Of a stretch of DNA of 64,000 nt, positions 42,791 through 50,610 are shown piece after piece. How positions within the stretch are numbered: position 1 is the stretch's first letter; each line of letters opens with the position of its first letter. Under the pieces are notes generated by a model. The model was not told where the DNA came from. It saw only the letters and a program-made list of their open reading frames with translations, and searched no databases. Position numbers and translations under genes: made by a program. Source of the DNA: Alteriqipengyuania bathyomarina_B (GTDB taxonomy: Bacteria; Pseudomonadota; Alphaproteobacteria; Sphingomonadales; Sphingomonadaceae); assembly GCF_038594605.1 (NCBI RefSeq), contig NZ_JBCFZM010000003.1, positions 372,001 to 436,000 of the forward strand, in the 5' to 3' direction.

Positions 42791-43982
42791 TCGGTTGCGA
42801 TCCTTTTCGAGATGTCAGTGCGGGGCGATGCCCGGCGAGTGCGCGCAAGGCACGCGGGATTGGTACGGGCGGCTTGCCCGTAAGGGTCCGCAGCTTGTCT
42901 GCAGGGGTCGATCTGGCCGCGTAAAACCGTTCGATCAATGCGGGATTGAGGCGGTAGAAGCGCGAGAAGATGCGGTAACGTTCGTCGGGTTTCGCCGCGC
43001 CGAACAGCATCGAGCCGAGCATGCGATAGAAGCCGGTCCGCTTCCACACGCGCCGCGCATGGGCTTCCAGCAGGGCGGCCATCTGTTCGCCGGGCAGGTC
43101 GCGGTTCTCGGCCACCAGCAGCGCGGTCTCGACCGCGAAGGGCAGCGTGTAGCTGGTCAGCGGATGCGCGATCATCGCGCGCGCGCCTGCCATTGCTACG
43201 CCGGGAATGCGGACCTCGCGCTGATAGCGGGCGAGGTCGCCGCCGGTCACCACCGGCAGCACGCCGGTCTCGTAGGCGATCGGCTCGCCCTGCCAGCCCA
43301 TCGTGTCGCAATAGCGGTCGATCCTTGCAGAAAGCGCCGCCCGCTCGAGCTCCGGCGTATCCTGGTAATAGGTATCCTCGACGAACAGCTCGTCGGCGGC
43401 GAGCGGCAGGGTGTAGACGAAGCGGAAGGCATCGTGCTGGCGGACCTTGGCGTCCATCACGATCGGGCGGTCGACCCCATGCGGGCGATCGGTGCGCAGG
43501 TGGCGGCCCATGAAGACCTGCCAGCCGCCCTCAAATGCGTCCGAGAGGATGAACCCGCGCGCGTCGATCACGCAGCGGGCCTCGATCCGCTCGCCGCCTT
43601 CAAGGGTTGCGCCGCGCGCATCGACCGAGGCGACCGCGCGGTTCGTGTGGATCGTCGATTGCGCCAGCTCGCGCCGCAGCGCGGCATCGAAATCGACCGA
43701 GGCGAGCGAGACGTAGACGCTGCCCAGCCGCCGCGAATGTTCGGGGAAATGGACATCGTAGCCGAGCGGCCAGTTGAGCTTGCGGAATGGCGCCATCAGC
43801 GCCTCGCCAGCTTCGGGCAAATCGCTTTCGAACCAGCTCCAGCGGTGATTGCCGCCCAGCGTTTCGCCTGCCTCGACGAGCACCACCGACAGCGCCGGAT
43901 CGGCACGCCGCAGCGCGAGCGCGATCAGCCCGCCCGCCAGGCCTCCCCCAAGGATTGCAAAATCGGCGCGCGGTTCGCTCAT
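42783..43982 (-). CDS. crtY: Lycopene beta-cyclase
   Basis: A 399-residue flavoprotein that forms beta-rings on lycopene to give beta-carotene. The N-terminal dinucleotide fold is FAILGGGLAGGLIALAL. NHRWSWFESDL, LFVEDTYYQDTPELERAAL and RTGFYRMLGSMLFGAAKPDERYR are bacterial CrtY signatures. I use the ATG at 43982 (MSEPRADFAIL). The gene precedes crtI; no carotenoid oxygenase (crtZ/crtW) is in the window. Confidence 0.93.
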   Translation of the reverse strand: MSEPRADFAILGGGLAGGLIALALRRADPALSVVLVEAGETLGGNHRWSWFESDLPEAGEALMAPFRKLNWPLGYDVHFPEHSRRLGSVYVSLASVDFDAALRRELAQSTIHTNRAVASVDARGATLEGGERIEARCVIDARGFILSDAFEGGWQVFMGRHLRTDRPHGVDRPIVMDAKVRQHDAFRFVYTLPLAADELFVEDTYYQDTPELERAALSARIDRYCDTMGWQGEPIAYETGVLPVVTGGDLARYQREVRIPGVAMAGARAMIAHPLTSYTLPFAVETALLVAENRDLPGEQMAALLEAHARRVWKRTGFYRMLGSMLFGAAKPDERYRIFSRFYRLNPALIERFYAARSTPADKLRTLTGKPPVPIPRALRALAGHRPALTSRKGSQPNG

Positions 43983-44027
43983 CACCCGCATCCATTATGG
44001 ACAAATAGCTGCAAGGCAAATGGCGAC

Positions 44028-44777
44028 TTATAGTCCGCACGCCCCCAGTCTCGACGTGACGGTCGTCTCCATCGCCTCATCCAGCCTCGCGTCGAACCCC
44101 GGAACGAGGTCGCGATTGGCGATATCGAGGCGCAACGCTGAGATTTCCGGAGTAAGGGTTTGCAACTTGCCGGATGCGGGAATGGCCAGGAACTCGCGCC
44201 CGATCTCTTCCATTTCTTGCTTGCTCAATCCGGAGATCATCGCTGCCACGGTCCGCCGGGCATCGGCTTCGGCGTCTTTCTCGTCGATAATGACCGGATC
44301 GTCGGGATTGCCCGATACGCTTCCGGCGATCGTCTGTTCGAAATTGAGATTGGCATTGACGCCCGCCAGGATCCGCTGGCCATTCTTGCTTTCGTAGAAT
44401 CTGGCGAGCTGCGACGCCTCTTCGTCGGTCAGTTCGTTCTCGAAAAGAGACTTCATTTCCGCTTTAGTGACCGCGCGTTCCACATCGCCATATTCGATGA
44501 GGAAGGGGGTCGTCGCCGAGACAATCGCATCGACGATGCCCTCACATTCGCGTTCCATCAGCACGATGTTCGGGTCGCGCATCATCACGGTCCGCATGTC
44601 CCGCACAACCGCCCGCATGCTCGCTTCGTGAATCGCGTCGGAATTCAACGCGGCGGCGAGGCGCGCGTGGCCGCTGGCTTCCTGCGTCGATGCATCGGCG
44701 GGTGGGGGCACGGTCTGCCCGGCAAGGGCGGTCGGGGCGAGGATGGCGAGGGCTGTGGCCGCAGCGATGATCTTCAT
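44028..44777 (-). CDS. Exported DUF2059-domain protein
   Basis: A 249-residue protein with signal peptide MKIIAAATALAILAPTALA (an upstream in-frame ATG at 44789 exists). ELTDEEASQLARFYESKNGQRIL is the DUF2059 signature (F-Y-x-S-x-x-G-Q). Helical throughout, with a charged segment around RDMRTVMMRDPNIVLMERECEG. These periplasmic proteins have no agreed function. It is the first gene upstream of crtY on the minus strand, but 45 bases away. Confidence 0.8.
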   Translation of the reverse strand: MKIIAAATALAILAPTALAGQTVPPPADASTQEASGHARLAAALNSDAIHEASMRAVVRDMRTVMMRDPNIVLMERECEGIVDAIVSATTPFLIEYGDVERAVTKAEMKSLFENELTDEEASQLARFYESKNGQRILAGVNANLNFEQTIAGSVSGNPDDPVIIDEKDAEADARRTVAAMISGLSKQEMEEIGREFLAIPASGKLQTLTPEISALRLDIANRDLVPGFDARLDEAMETTVTSRLGACGL

Positions 44778-44934
44778 GGTGTCAGCCATTACTCCGCCTG
44801 CGATGGACCGACAATCGAAACTGTCCAACAGGGCGAGCTTGTTGTCCGGGTGTCACTGTGTTGCCGTATCTTGGCGAGGAACGTTGCTTCTCGAAACCCG
44901 TTGGATTGTTCAAACTGGAGGGAATTTTTCCGAC

Positions 44935-45807
44935 ATGCGCCGTATTGTCCACGCCATTGCCGTACTATCCGCCTGCGCGGGCGTCTCGCCTGCCGTCGCG
45001 CAAACGCAGGACACCGAAACCGACGACTTCGCCGCAGACCCATCCGAAGGAACGGTGTTCGATGGCGACTGGGTCCAGATCGGCGCCGGAGTCGCCTTCT
45101 CGCCCGATTACGACGGGTCCGACGATTACGAGGCCTTCCCGCTGCCCCTGATCCGCGGCAGCATCGGCGGCGTCGACATCCAGCCGCGCGCGGCTGGCGT
45201 CGCGCTGGACTTCGTGCCCGATGGCGATGGCAAAGTGTCCTATACCTTCGGCCCCGTGGTGCGGGTGCGCACCAGCCGCACCGGCGATATCGAGGACCCG
45301 GTCGTGGCTGCGGCAGGCGAGCTCGATACCGCGATCGAAGTCGGCCCGACCGCCGGAATCAGCTATTCCGGCCTGCTCAATCCCTATGACAGCGTCAGCT
45401 TCACCGCCGATGTGCGCTGGGATGTCGCGGGCGCGCATGACGGCATGACGATCAGCCCGAGCGTGACCTATTTCACCCCGGTCAGCCGGGGCGCCGCGGT
45501 CAGCCTGTCGCTGTCCGCCGAACATGCCGACGACAGTTTCCAGGACTATTATTATTCGGTGACGCCTGCGCAGCAGCTCGCCAGCGGTCTGCCGGTCTAC
45601 GATGCCGACGCGGGCTTCAACAAGGTCGGCGTGAACCTGCTCGGCGGGTTCGACCTCGATGGCGATCTCACCAATGGCGGGCTCGCGATTTTCGCCGTCG
45701 GCGGATATTCGCGGGTGATCGGCGACGCGGCGGATTCGCCCTTCGTCGCGACGCGCGGCAGCCGTGATCAGTGGCTGGCCGGCGCAGGGATCGGATATAC
45801 GTTCTGA
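44935..45807 (+). CDS. MipA/OmpV-family outer-membrane protein
   Basis: A 290-residue outer-membrane beta-barrel with signal peptide ending SPAVAQ. DWVQIGAGVAFSPDYDGSDDYEAFPLPLIRG, GVALDFVPDGDGKVSYTFGPVVRVR and the aromatic C-terminal strand GAGIGYTF match the MipA/OmpV pattern, including the terminal Phe recognised by the BAM machinery. These proteins scaffold murein enzymes or respond to osmotic/antibiotic stress. Divergent from the DUF2059 gene; GGAGGGAAT lies upstream of the ATG. Confidence 0.9.
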   Translation: MRRIVHAIAVLSACAGVSPAVAQTQDTETDDFAADPSEGTVFDGDWVQIGAGVAFSPDYDGSDDYEAFPLPLIRGSIGGVDIQPRAAGVALDFVPDGDGKVSYTFGPVVRVRTSRTGDIEDPVVAAAGELDTAIEVGPTAGISYSGLLNPYDSVSFTADVRWDVAGAHDGMTISPSVTYFTPVSRGAAVSLSLSAEHADDSFQDYYYSVTPAQQLASGLPVYDADAGFNKVGVNLLGGFDLDGDLTNGGLAIFAVGGYSRVIGDAADSPFVATRGSRDQWLAGAGIGYTF

Positions 45808-45831
45808 TCCCCTAGGCTCGATAGCGGGCGA

Positions 45832-46140
45832 TCACCGCGTCGCCACTGCCTCTTCCGCCGCCGCCGCAAGTGCGCGCAGTGCCTCCATATGCGCGGCGAA
45901 GGCGCTGCGCCCGGTCCGTGTCAGCGATGCCCAGGTGCGCTGGCGGCCGTCGCGCGGAGCCTTCACGATCTTGACGTAGCCCGCATCGGCGAGGGCGGTG
46001 AGGTGTTTCGAGAGAACGCTGTCGCTCACATCGGTCACCTCGCGGATGGTCGCGAATTCCACCTCGTCGGCCCGCGCCAGCATGGCGGCAATCTGCAACC
46101 GTGCCGGAGCGTGCAGGGCCATGTCGATCTGCCCGCTCAT
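45832..46140 (-). CDS. Winged-helix transcriptional regulator (MarR/HTH_34-like)
   Basis: A 102-residue DNA-binding protein: LQIAAMLARADEVEFATIREVTDVSDSVLSKHLTALADAGYVKI is the helix-turn-helix, followed by the basic wing KAPRDGRQRTWASLTRTG. It resembles small winged-helix repressors. It overlaps the upstream membrane-protein gene (ATGA), so both are in one operon whose promoter carries three operator-like palindromes. Autorepression is a reasonable inference. Confidence 0.9.
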   Translation of the reverse strand: MSGQIDMALHAPARLQIAAMLARADEVEFATIREVTDVSDSVLSKHLTALADAGYVKIVKAPRDGRQRTWASLTRTGRSAFAAHMEALRALAAAAEEAVATR

Positions 46141-46583
46141 GCCCGGCCCGCCTTCAGGTCCGCCCGGTAAATCTTCTCCCAGAGCAGGCTGATCGCCGTG
46201 CTGCCGATCAGCAGGACCGCCGCGATCGCGCAGAACAGCGGGCTCGCAAGAGGGTTTTCGACCAGCATGATGGTCGCCGCGAGCGCGGCTGCGAGGAGTG
46301 CGAACTGGAGCACGAGAACCCAGCCGGTGCGGCCCTTCTGGTAGCCGCTCACGAACATGCCATGCCGTGCCTTGTCGTCGCGCACGACGAGGAAGATCAG
46401 CAGCAGCACGATCGCCAGCACCAGCATCCGCCCGGGATCGGGCAGGGCGACAGCCAGCAGAACCAAAGCCATCATCGCGCCGAAAATCGCGTGCCGCCAG
46501 AGCGGCCAACGCATCCGGTCGGCCATCGCGCGATCGGTATTCTTCACGGCATCGAGTGCCGAGCGTGCTTCATTCGTGTCCAT
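46137..46583 (-). CDS. Four-span membrane protein co-transcribed with regulator
   Basis: A 148-residue protein with four hydrophobic segments (AIFGAMMALVLLAVALPDPGRMLVLAIVLLLIFLVV, VLVLQFALLAAALAATIMLV and FCAIAAVLLIGSTAISLLW are the outline). The N-terminus MDTNEARSALDAVKNTDRAMADRMRWPLWR is cytoplasmic and amphipathic. ATG 46583 has GGAGGGTCC-like bases upstream. Unrecognised; adjacent membrane-protein/repressor pairs of this type are often stress-linked. Confidence 0.8.
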   Translation of the reverse strand: MDTNEARSALDAVKNTDRAMADRMRWPLWRHAIFGAMMALVLLAVALPDPGRMLVLAIVLLLIFLVVRDDKARHGMFVSGYQKGRTGWVLVLQFALLAAALAATIMLVENPLASPLFCAIAAVLLIGSTAISLLWEKIYRADLKAGRA

Positions 46584-46597
46584 CGGAGGGTCCTTCA

Positions 46598-46666
46598 CTT
46601 TCCAGTGTGGAAAGAGATATACGCGACTTTCCGATTCGGCAAGTGAAAACTTTCCAAGTTGGAAAG
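46598..46666. promoter_or_regulatory. Three operator-like palindromes upstream of membrane protein/regulator operon
   Basis: CTTTCCAGTGTGGAAAG (46598-46614) and CTTTCCAAGTTGGAAAG (46650-46666) share the pattern CTTTCCA-N3-TGGAAAG. A degenerate copy CTTTCCGATTCGGCAAG (46627-46643) lies between. They are 15-83 bases before the start at 46583, in the operon of a winged-helix regulator, so they are likely its autoregulatory sites. Confidence 0.75.
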
Positions 46667-46696
46667 TGGGCGCGTTGAACCCTGACAGACGCACAT

Positions 46697-46729
46697 AAAA
46701 GGGGCGCGCAGGTCGATCCTGCGCGCCCT
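46697..46729 (-). terminator. Rho-independent terminator of S9 peptidase gene
   Basis: The arms GGGCGCGCAGG and CCTGCGCGCCC (46702-46728) form an 11-bp stem. Read on the minus strand the stem is followed by CTTTTATG. It lies 25 bases after the peptidase stop codon. Confidence 0.8.
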
Positions 46730-46753
46730 CTTTCGTGTGTGCCGATCTGGCGA

Positions 46754-48802
46754 TCAGTCCTCGCTATCGTCCTCGATCATCAGTTCGGGACGCGGGGCGG
46801 GCATTGCGGCATCGCGGTCGCCCGTCTTCAGATAGGTATCGAACCACTGCATCATGCGCAGGTTGTAGTCATAGCGTGCGGCGGCGCGAGAATTGCCGTG
46901 GCCTTCGCCCGGATAGAGCACGAGCCGCACCGGCGTCTCGGGTTTGCGCACCTTGATGTTGCGATACAGCTCGTAGCTCTGGCTGGGCGAGACGCGCGTG
47001 TCTTCCTCGCCATGCATGATCAGGATCGGCGTTTCGGCCTTGTCGACGTGATAGATCGGGCTGACTTCGAGCATGCCCTGCCAGTCTTCCCACGGCCACT
47101 TGCGCGCATGCACGTTGTACATTTCCATCGGAATGTCGGTGGTGCCGAACTTGCTGATCTGGTTGGAAATGCCGACGAACATTACCGCCGCGGCATATTC
47201 CTCGCTCAGCGCCGTCGCGCCCCACGCGCTGGCATAGCCGCCATAGCTGCCACCGGTGATCCCGGTGCGATCGCCGTCGGCGATCCCTTCGCTCACCAGC
47301 GCGCGCTTGGCATCGACGATGTCGTTGAATTCCTTGCCCGCGTAATCGTTCTGGTGTGCCTTGGCGAATGCGGTCCCGTAGCCGGTAGAGCCGCGATAGT
47401 TGGGCAGGAACACGGCATAGCCCTGACCCGCCGCGACTTGGCCGGGGCCGCTGTAGTTGGTCACCCAGCCGTTCGATTCATGCGCCTCGGGCCCGCCGTG
47501 TACGTCCATGATCAGCGGCGCGCCACCGCGCGGTGCGCCCCCGACCGGCTCGATCAGCACGCCTTCGATCTGCTGCCCGTCGCGCGCGGTATAGGTGTAG
47601 GTGCGCTGCTCGCCGAAGTCGATTTCCGACAGCCACGGGTTGTGGGTGGTCCAGCGGGTGAAGCCGCTGCCATCGAAAGCGAACAGTTCGCTGGGGTGGC
47701 GCGGGCTGTTGGCGACCGCGAACATGCGCTCGCTCCCGCCATTTTCGAGGCTGGTGAGGATCAGCTCGCCCGGATCGACTTCGCGCGCGACGCTGCCATC
47801 GGCGTTGTAGATGCGCAGGATCGTGTCCGCGCCCTTGTCGACGACTGCGGCGAGCTGGCCGTTCGCCATCCATTCGGTATCCCCGACAGCTTCCGCCGCG
47901 CCTTCGTTCAGCGCGCGATAGGTGCCGGTCGCGAGGTCGACGAGGTGCAGCGTGGTCGCCGCGGGATCGTTCTTGTCGACCCCCGCGACCATCGAAAGCT
48001 GGCGGCCATCGGGCGAAATCTCGATATCGCCGAGCTTGCCGGGGGTTTCGACCACCCGGGCGACATTGCCGCTCGCCAGGTCGAGGATATTGACCCGCTT
48101 GGAGGTATAGGTGTCGTCGATCTGCGGGGTCGGCTGGCTCTCGATCACGCCATAGCGATTGTCGGGTGTGACATCGAAGCTGGTGACGTAGCCGGGTATG
48201 GTGATCTCGGTCGGCTCGGCGTCGATTTCCTCGCCGCCGACGCGAGCCGAGAACAGGCGGTTGAAGCGCGATTCCTCTTCGTAGACGATCGCGTTGAAGC
48301 CATCCTTCGACTGCGCCTTGCGGTCCTTGTCGTCCGCCGGGCTGGCGAGCAGATACAGCGTGCTGCCGTCCGGCCCCCAGGCATAGGAGCGCACGCCGGT
48401 GTCCTTCACCGCCGCAAGCTTCACCTGCGCCCCGCCATCGACGGGGATGCCCCATACGGCGCGGTCTTCGCCGCCCTTGCTCCACAGGAAGCTGACCATG
48501 CGGCCGTCGGGCGAGAACTTGACCGTGGAAACGGACACGTCCTCGGGCAGGAAGTCGCGCGCATTGTCCGGCCCGAATGCCATCTTCAGCTGCTGCGAGG
48601 TGGAGCCGTTATCTTCCCCCTCGGTCACGTCGGGCAGGCTCGCGGTGGTGTAGGCGACGCGAGTACCGTCGGGCGAGACGGCGACGCCGCCGAGGCTTTC
48701 GAGGCTCGCCACATCCTCGGGCGTCATCGGGCGGGCCTGCGCGATGGCGGTGATCGATACGCCGGCGAGCAGCGTGACGGTGGCCAAAAACGTGCGGTTC
48801 AT
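46754..48802 (-). CDS. Exported S9-family peptidase (prolyl oligopeptidase-like)
   Basis: A 682-residue secreted serine peptidase (signal peptide MNRTFLATVTLLAGVSITAIAQA). The N-terminal beta-propeller has repeated DGR/DG segments (FSPDGRMVSFLW, WGPDGSTLYLL, ISPDGRQLSMVAG). The C-terminal alpha/beta hydrolase carries the serine in TGGSYGGYASAWGAT (near residue 520), Asp in ILIMHGEEDTRVSPSQS and His in YPGEGHGNSRA. It should cleave peptides in the periplasm. Divergent from the amidohydrolase gene. Confidence 0.93.
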   Translation of the reverse strand: MNRTFLATVTLLAGVSITAIAQARPMTPEDVASLESLGGVAVSPDGTRVAYTTASLPDVTEGEDNGSTSQQLKMAFGPDNARDFLPEDVSVSTVKFSPDGRMVSFLWSKGGEDRAVWGIPVDGGAQVKLAAVKDTGVRSYAWGPDGSTLYLLASPADDKDRKAQSKDGFNAIVYEEESRFNRLFSARVGGEEIDAEPTEITIPGYVTSFDVTPDNRYGVIESQPTPQIDDTYTSKRVNILDLASGNVARVVETPGKLGDIEISPDGRQLSMVAGVDKNDPAATTLHLVDLATGTYRALNEGAAEAVGDTEWMANGQLAAVVDKGADTILRIYNADGSVAREVDPGELILTSLENGGSERMFAVANSPRHPSELFAFDGSGFTRWTTHNPWLSEIDFGEQRTYTYTARDGQQIEGVLIEPVGGAPRGGAPLIMDVHGGPEAHESNGWVTNYSGPGQVAAGQGYAVFLPNYRGSTGYGTAFAKAHQNDYAGKEFNDIVDAKRALVSEGIADGDRTGITGGSYGGYASAWGATALSEEYAAAVMFVGISNQISKFGTTDIPMEMYNVHARKWPWEDWQGMLEVSPIYHVDKAETPILIMHGEEDTRVSPSQSYELYRNIKVRKPETPVRLVLYPGEGHGNSRAAARYDYNLRMMQWFDTYLKTGDRDAAMPAPRPELMIEDDSED

Positions 48803-48948
48803 GAAGGTCCTCTCATCGCAAAACTTTTTCCGACCGCGTCATTACAGCCTGAGCGTTCAACGGCAACCGATGGCCGAAACGACCGGGGCGTGTTCCGCTT
48901 GCGCTGGGCGGATGCGAGATGCATCGTCGCGGCCAAAGGGGAGAGACG

Positions 48949-50232
48949 ATGCGTAGCCTGTTTTCGATGATCGCAGGATGTATGGCCTTGCTGGCCATGT
49001 CCGCTGCCGGGCCCGCGCTGGCGCAGGTAACGGTGATCCACGCCGGATCGGTGCTGGCCGATGCGGAAAGCGAACCGAGCGGCCCGGCCACGATCACGGT
49101 CAGCGAGGGCCGGATCGTCTCGATCGAGGAAGGGCACCGGACGCCGACCGGCGAGGTCCGCGTGATCGATCTTGCCGACAAGACCGTGCTGCCCGGCCTG
49201 ATCGACCTGCATGTCCACCTGACCGGCGATCCGGGGGGCGATTATCGTCAGGGCACCGTCGACACCGAAGAATACGCGACCGTCGTCGGTACAAAAAACG
49301 CGCGAATCACTGCGCTGGCCGGGTTCACCACCGTGCGCGAGGCGGGCAGCGGCGAAACGACCGCCTTCGCGCTGCGTCGCGGGACGGCCGAGGGACTGAT
49401 CCCCGGTCCGCGCATCGTCGCTGCCGGTCCGCCGCTGTCGATCGTCGGCGGGCATGGCGACATCACCGGCTTCCGCCCCGAAATCCTCGACCTGTTCGCC
49501 AATCCGTTCACCTGCACCGGGCCGGTCGAATGTGCGGAGAAGGTCCGCCGCGCGGCGCAGCGCGGTTCCGATGTGATCAAGATCACCGCGACCGGCGGCG
49601 TTCTCAGCCAGCAGGGGCGCGGGCTGGGCGCACATTTCACCGATGCGGAGATGAAGGCGATTGCCGACACCGCCCACTCGCTCGGCCTCAAGGTCATGGC
49701 GCATGCCCACGGCGCGCGCGGGATCGAGGCGGCGAGCCGCGCCGGGATCGACACGATCGAGCATTCGACCTTCATCGATGAGCCGGCAGCGCGCGCGATG
49801 CGCGAGAATGGCACGGTGCTGATCCCGACGCTGATGGCGTTCAAGGGGGTCAGCGAGGGGCTGGGGAAGGGCATCTACACTCCCGTGGTCGAAGCGAAGA
49901 TCCGCGACGTCTACGACCAGGCGCAGGTCTTCATGGGGCAGGCCTATCGCTGGGGCGTCCCGATTGCCTTTGGCACCGACGCGGGCGTGTTCGACCATGG
50001 CCGCAATGCCGAGGAATTCGCACTGATGCGCGCCCAGGGCATGAGTGACCGCGAAGCCTTCGCCAGCGCGACCACGGTCGCGGCCGAAGTGCTCGAAATG
50101 GAGGACCAGATCGGGCGGCTCGCACCCGGCTATTCTGCGGATATCATCGCCGTCGATGGCAACCCGCTGGAGGATGTCGCCGTGTTGGAGGATGTTGACT
50201 TCGTAATGGTTCGCGGGCGGGTGATCGAGTGA
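48949..50232 (+). CDS. Exported metal-dependent amidohydrolase (imidazolonepropionase-like)
   Basis: A 427-residue secreted amidohydrolase with signal peptide MRSLFSMIAGCMALLAMSAAGPALAQ. The metal-site residues of the subtype are in place: PGLIDLHVHLTGDPGG, the bridging-lysine region DVIKITATGG, HAHGARG, TIEHST and the late Asp in AFGTDAGVFDHG. GGGGAGAGACG precedes the ATG. It probably cleaves peptide-like or cyclic amide substrates in the periplasm, together with the divergent S9 peptidase; the substrate is not predictable. Confidence 0.9.
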   Translation: MRSLFSMIAGCMALLAMSAAGPALAQVTVIHAGSVLADAESEPSGPATITVSEGRIVSIEEGHRTPTGEVRVIDLADKTVLPGLIDLHVHLTGDPGGDYRQGTVDTEEYATVVGTKNARITALAGFTTVREAGSGETTAFALRRGTAEGLIPGPRIVAAGPPLSIVGGHGDITGFRPEILDLFANPFTCTGPVECAEKVRRAAQRGSDVIKITATGGVLSQQGRGLGAHFTDAEMKAIADTAHSLGLKVMAHAHGARGIEAASRAGIDTIEHSTFIDEPAARAMRENGTVLIPTLMAFKGVSEGLGKGIYTPVVEAKIRDVYDQAQVFMGQAYRWGVPIAFGTDAGVFDHGRNAEEFALMRAQGMSDREAFASATTVAAEVLEMEDQIGRLAPGYSADIIAVDGNPLEDVAVLEDVDFVMVRGRVIE

Positions 50233-50501
50233 TGGTCCGAATGCTTCTTTGGCTCAGACCCCCGTCGGATTGGGAACTCGCGAAGAAGAAACGCGATGCG
50301 GGGGCGGATGCGGGGGAGGTCGTCTCTTTCCTGTATAGCCGGGGCGTCGGGCCCGCCCTTACGTCCTTTATGCTATCCCAGCTTGGTTTTGGCGATCAGG
50401 CGGAGTGTCGGTTGATGGTTGTCGAGAGCGATTGCTGGCCGGGCCTGAACGATGCGACGGACGAGTTTTTCGACGTGCTTGGAGATTCCCGAGAGGACTA
50501 G
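50232..50501 (+). CDS. Small hypothetical protein
   Basis: An 89-residue protein starting at ATG 50232, overlapping the amidohydrolase stop by one base. The sequence is plausible as coding (GC at third positions, EVVSFLYSRGVGPALTSFMLSQLGFGDQAECRL) but has no motif I recognise. Cytoplasmic, acidic C-terminus. Confidence 0.6.
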   Translation: MVRMLLWLRPPSDWELAKKKRDAGADAGEVVSFLYSRGVGPALTSFMLSQLGFGDQAECRLMVVESDCWPGLNDATDEFFDVLGDSRED

Positions 50502-50610
50502 ATTATGCGCCGCCCCCGGTCGAGGCTCCGGCGCTGCCCGTAGAAGGCGATTGGCGGATCGCGCGTCGGCGCCTAGGCTTCGCCGCGAAGGACTTTCAGG
50601 GGAACCACCA

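Noticed and set aside
46739..48970. 743-codon plus-strand open frame opposite the S9 peptidase
   Set aside because: No recognisable domain; the opposite strand has a complete catalytic triad and signal peptide.
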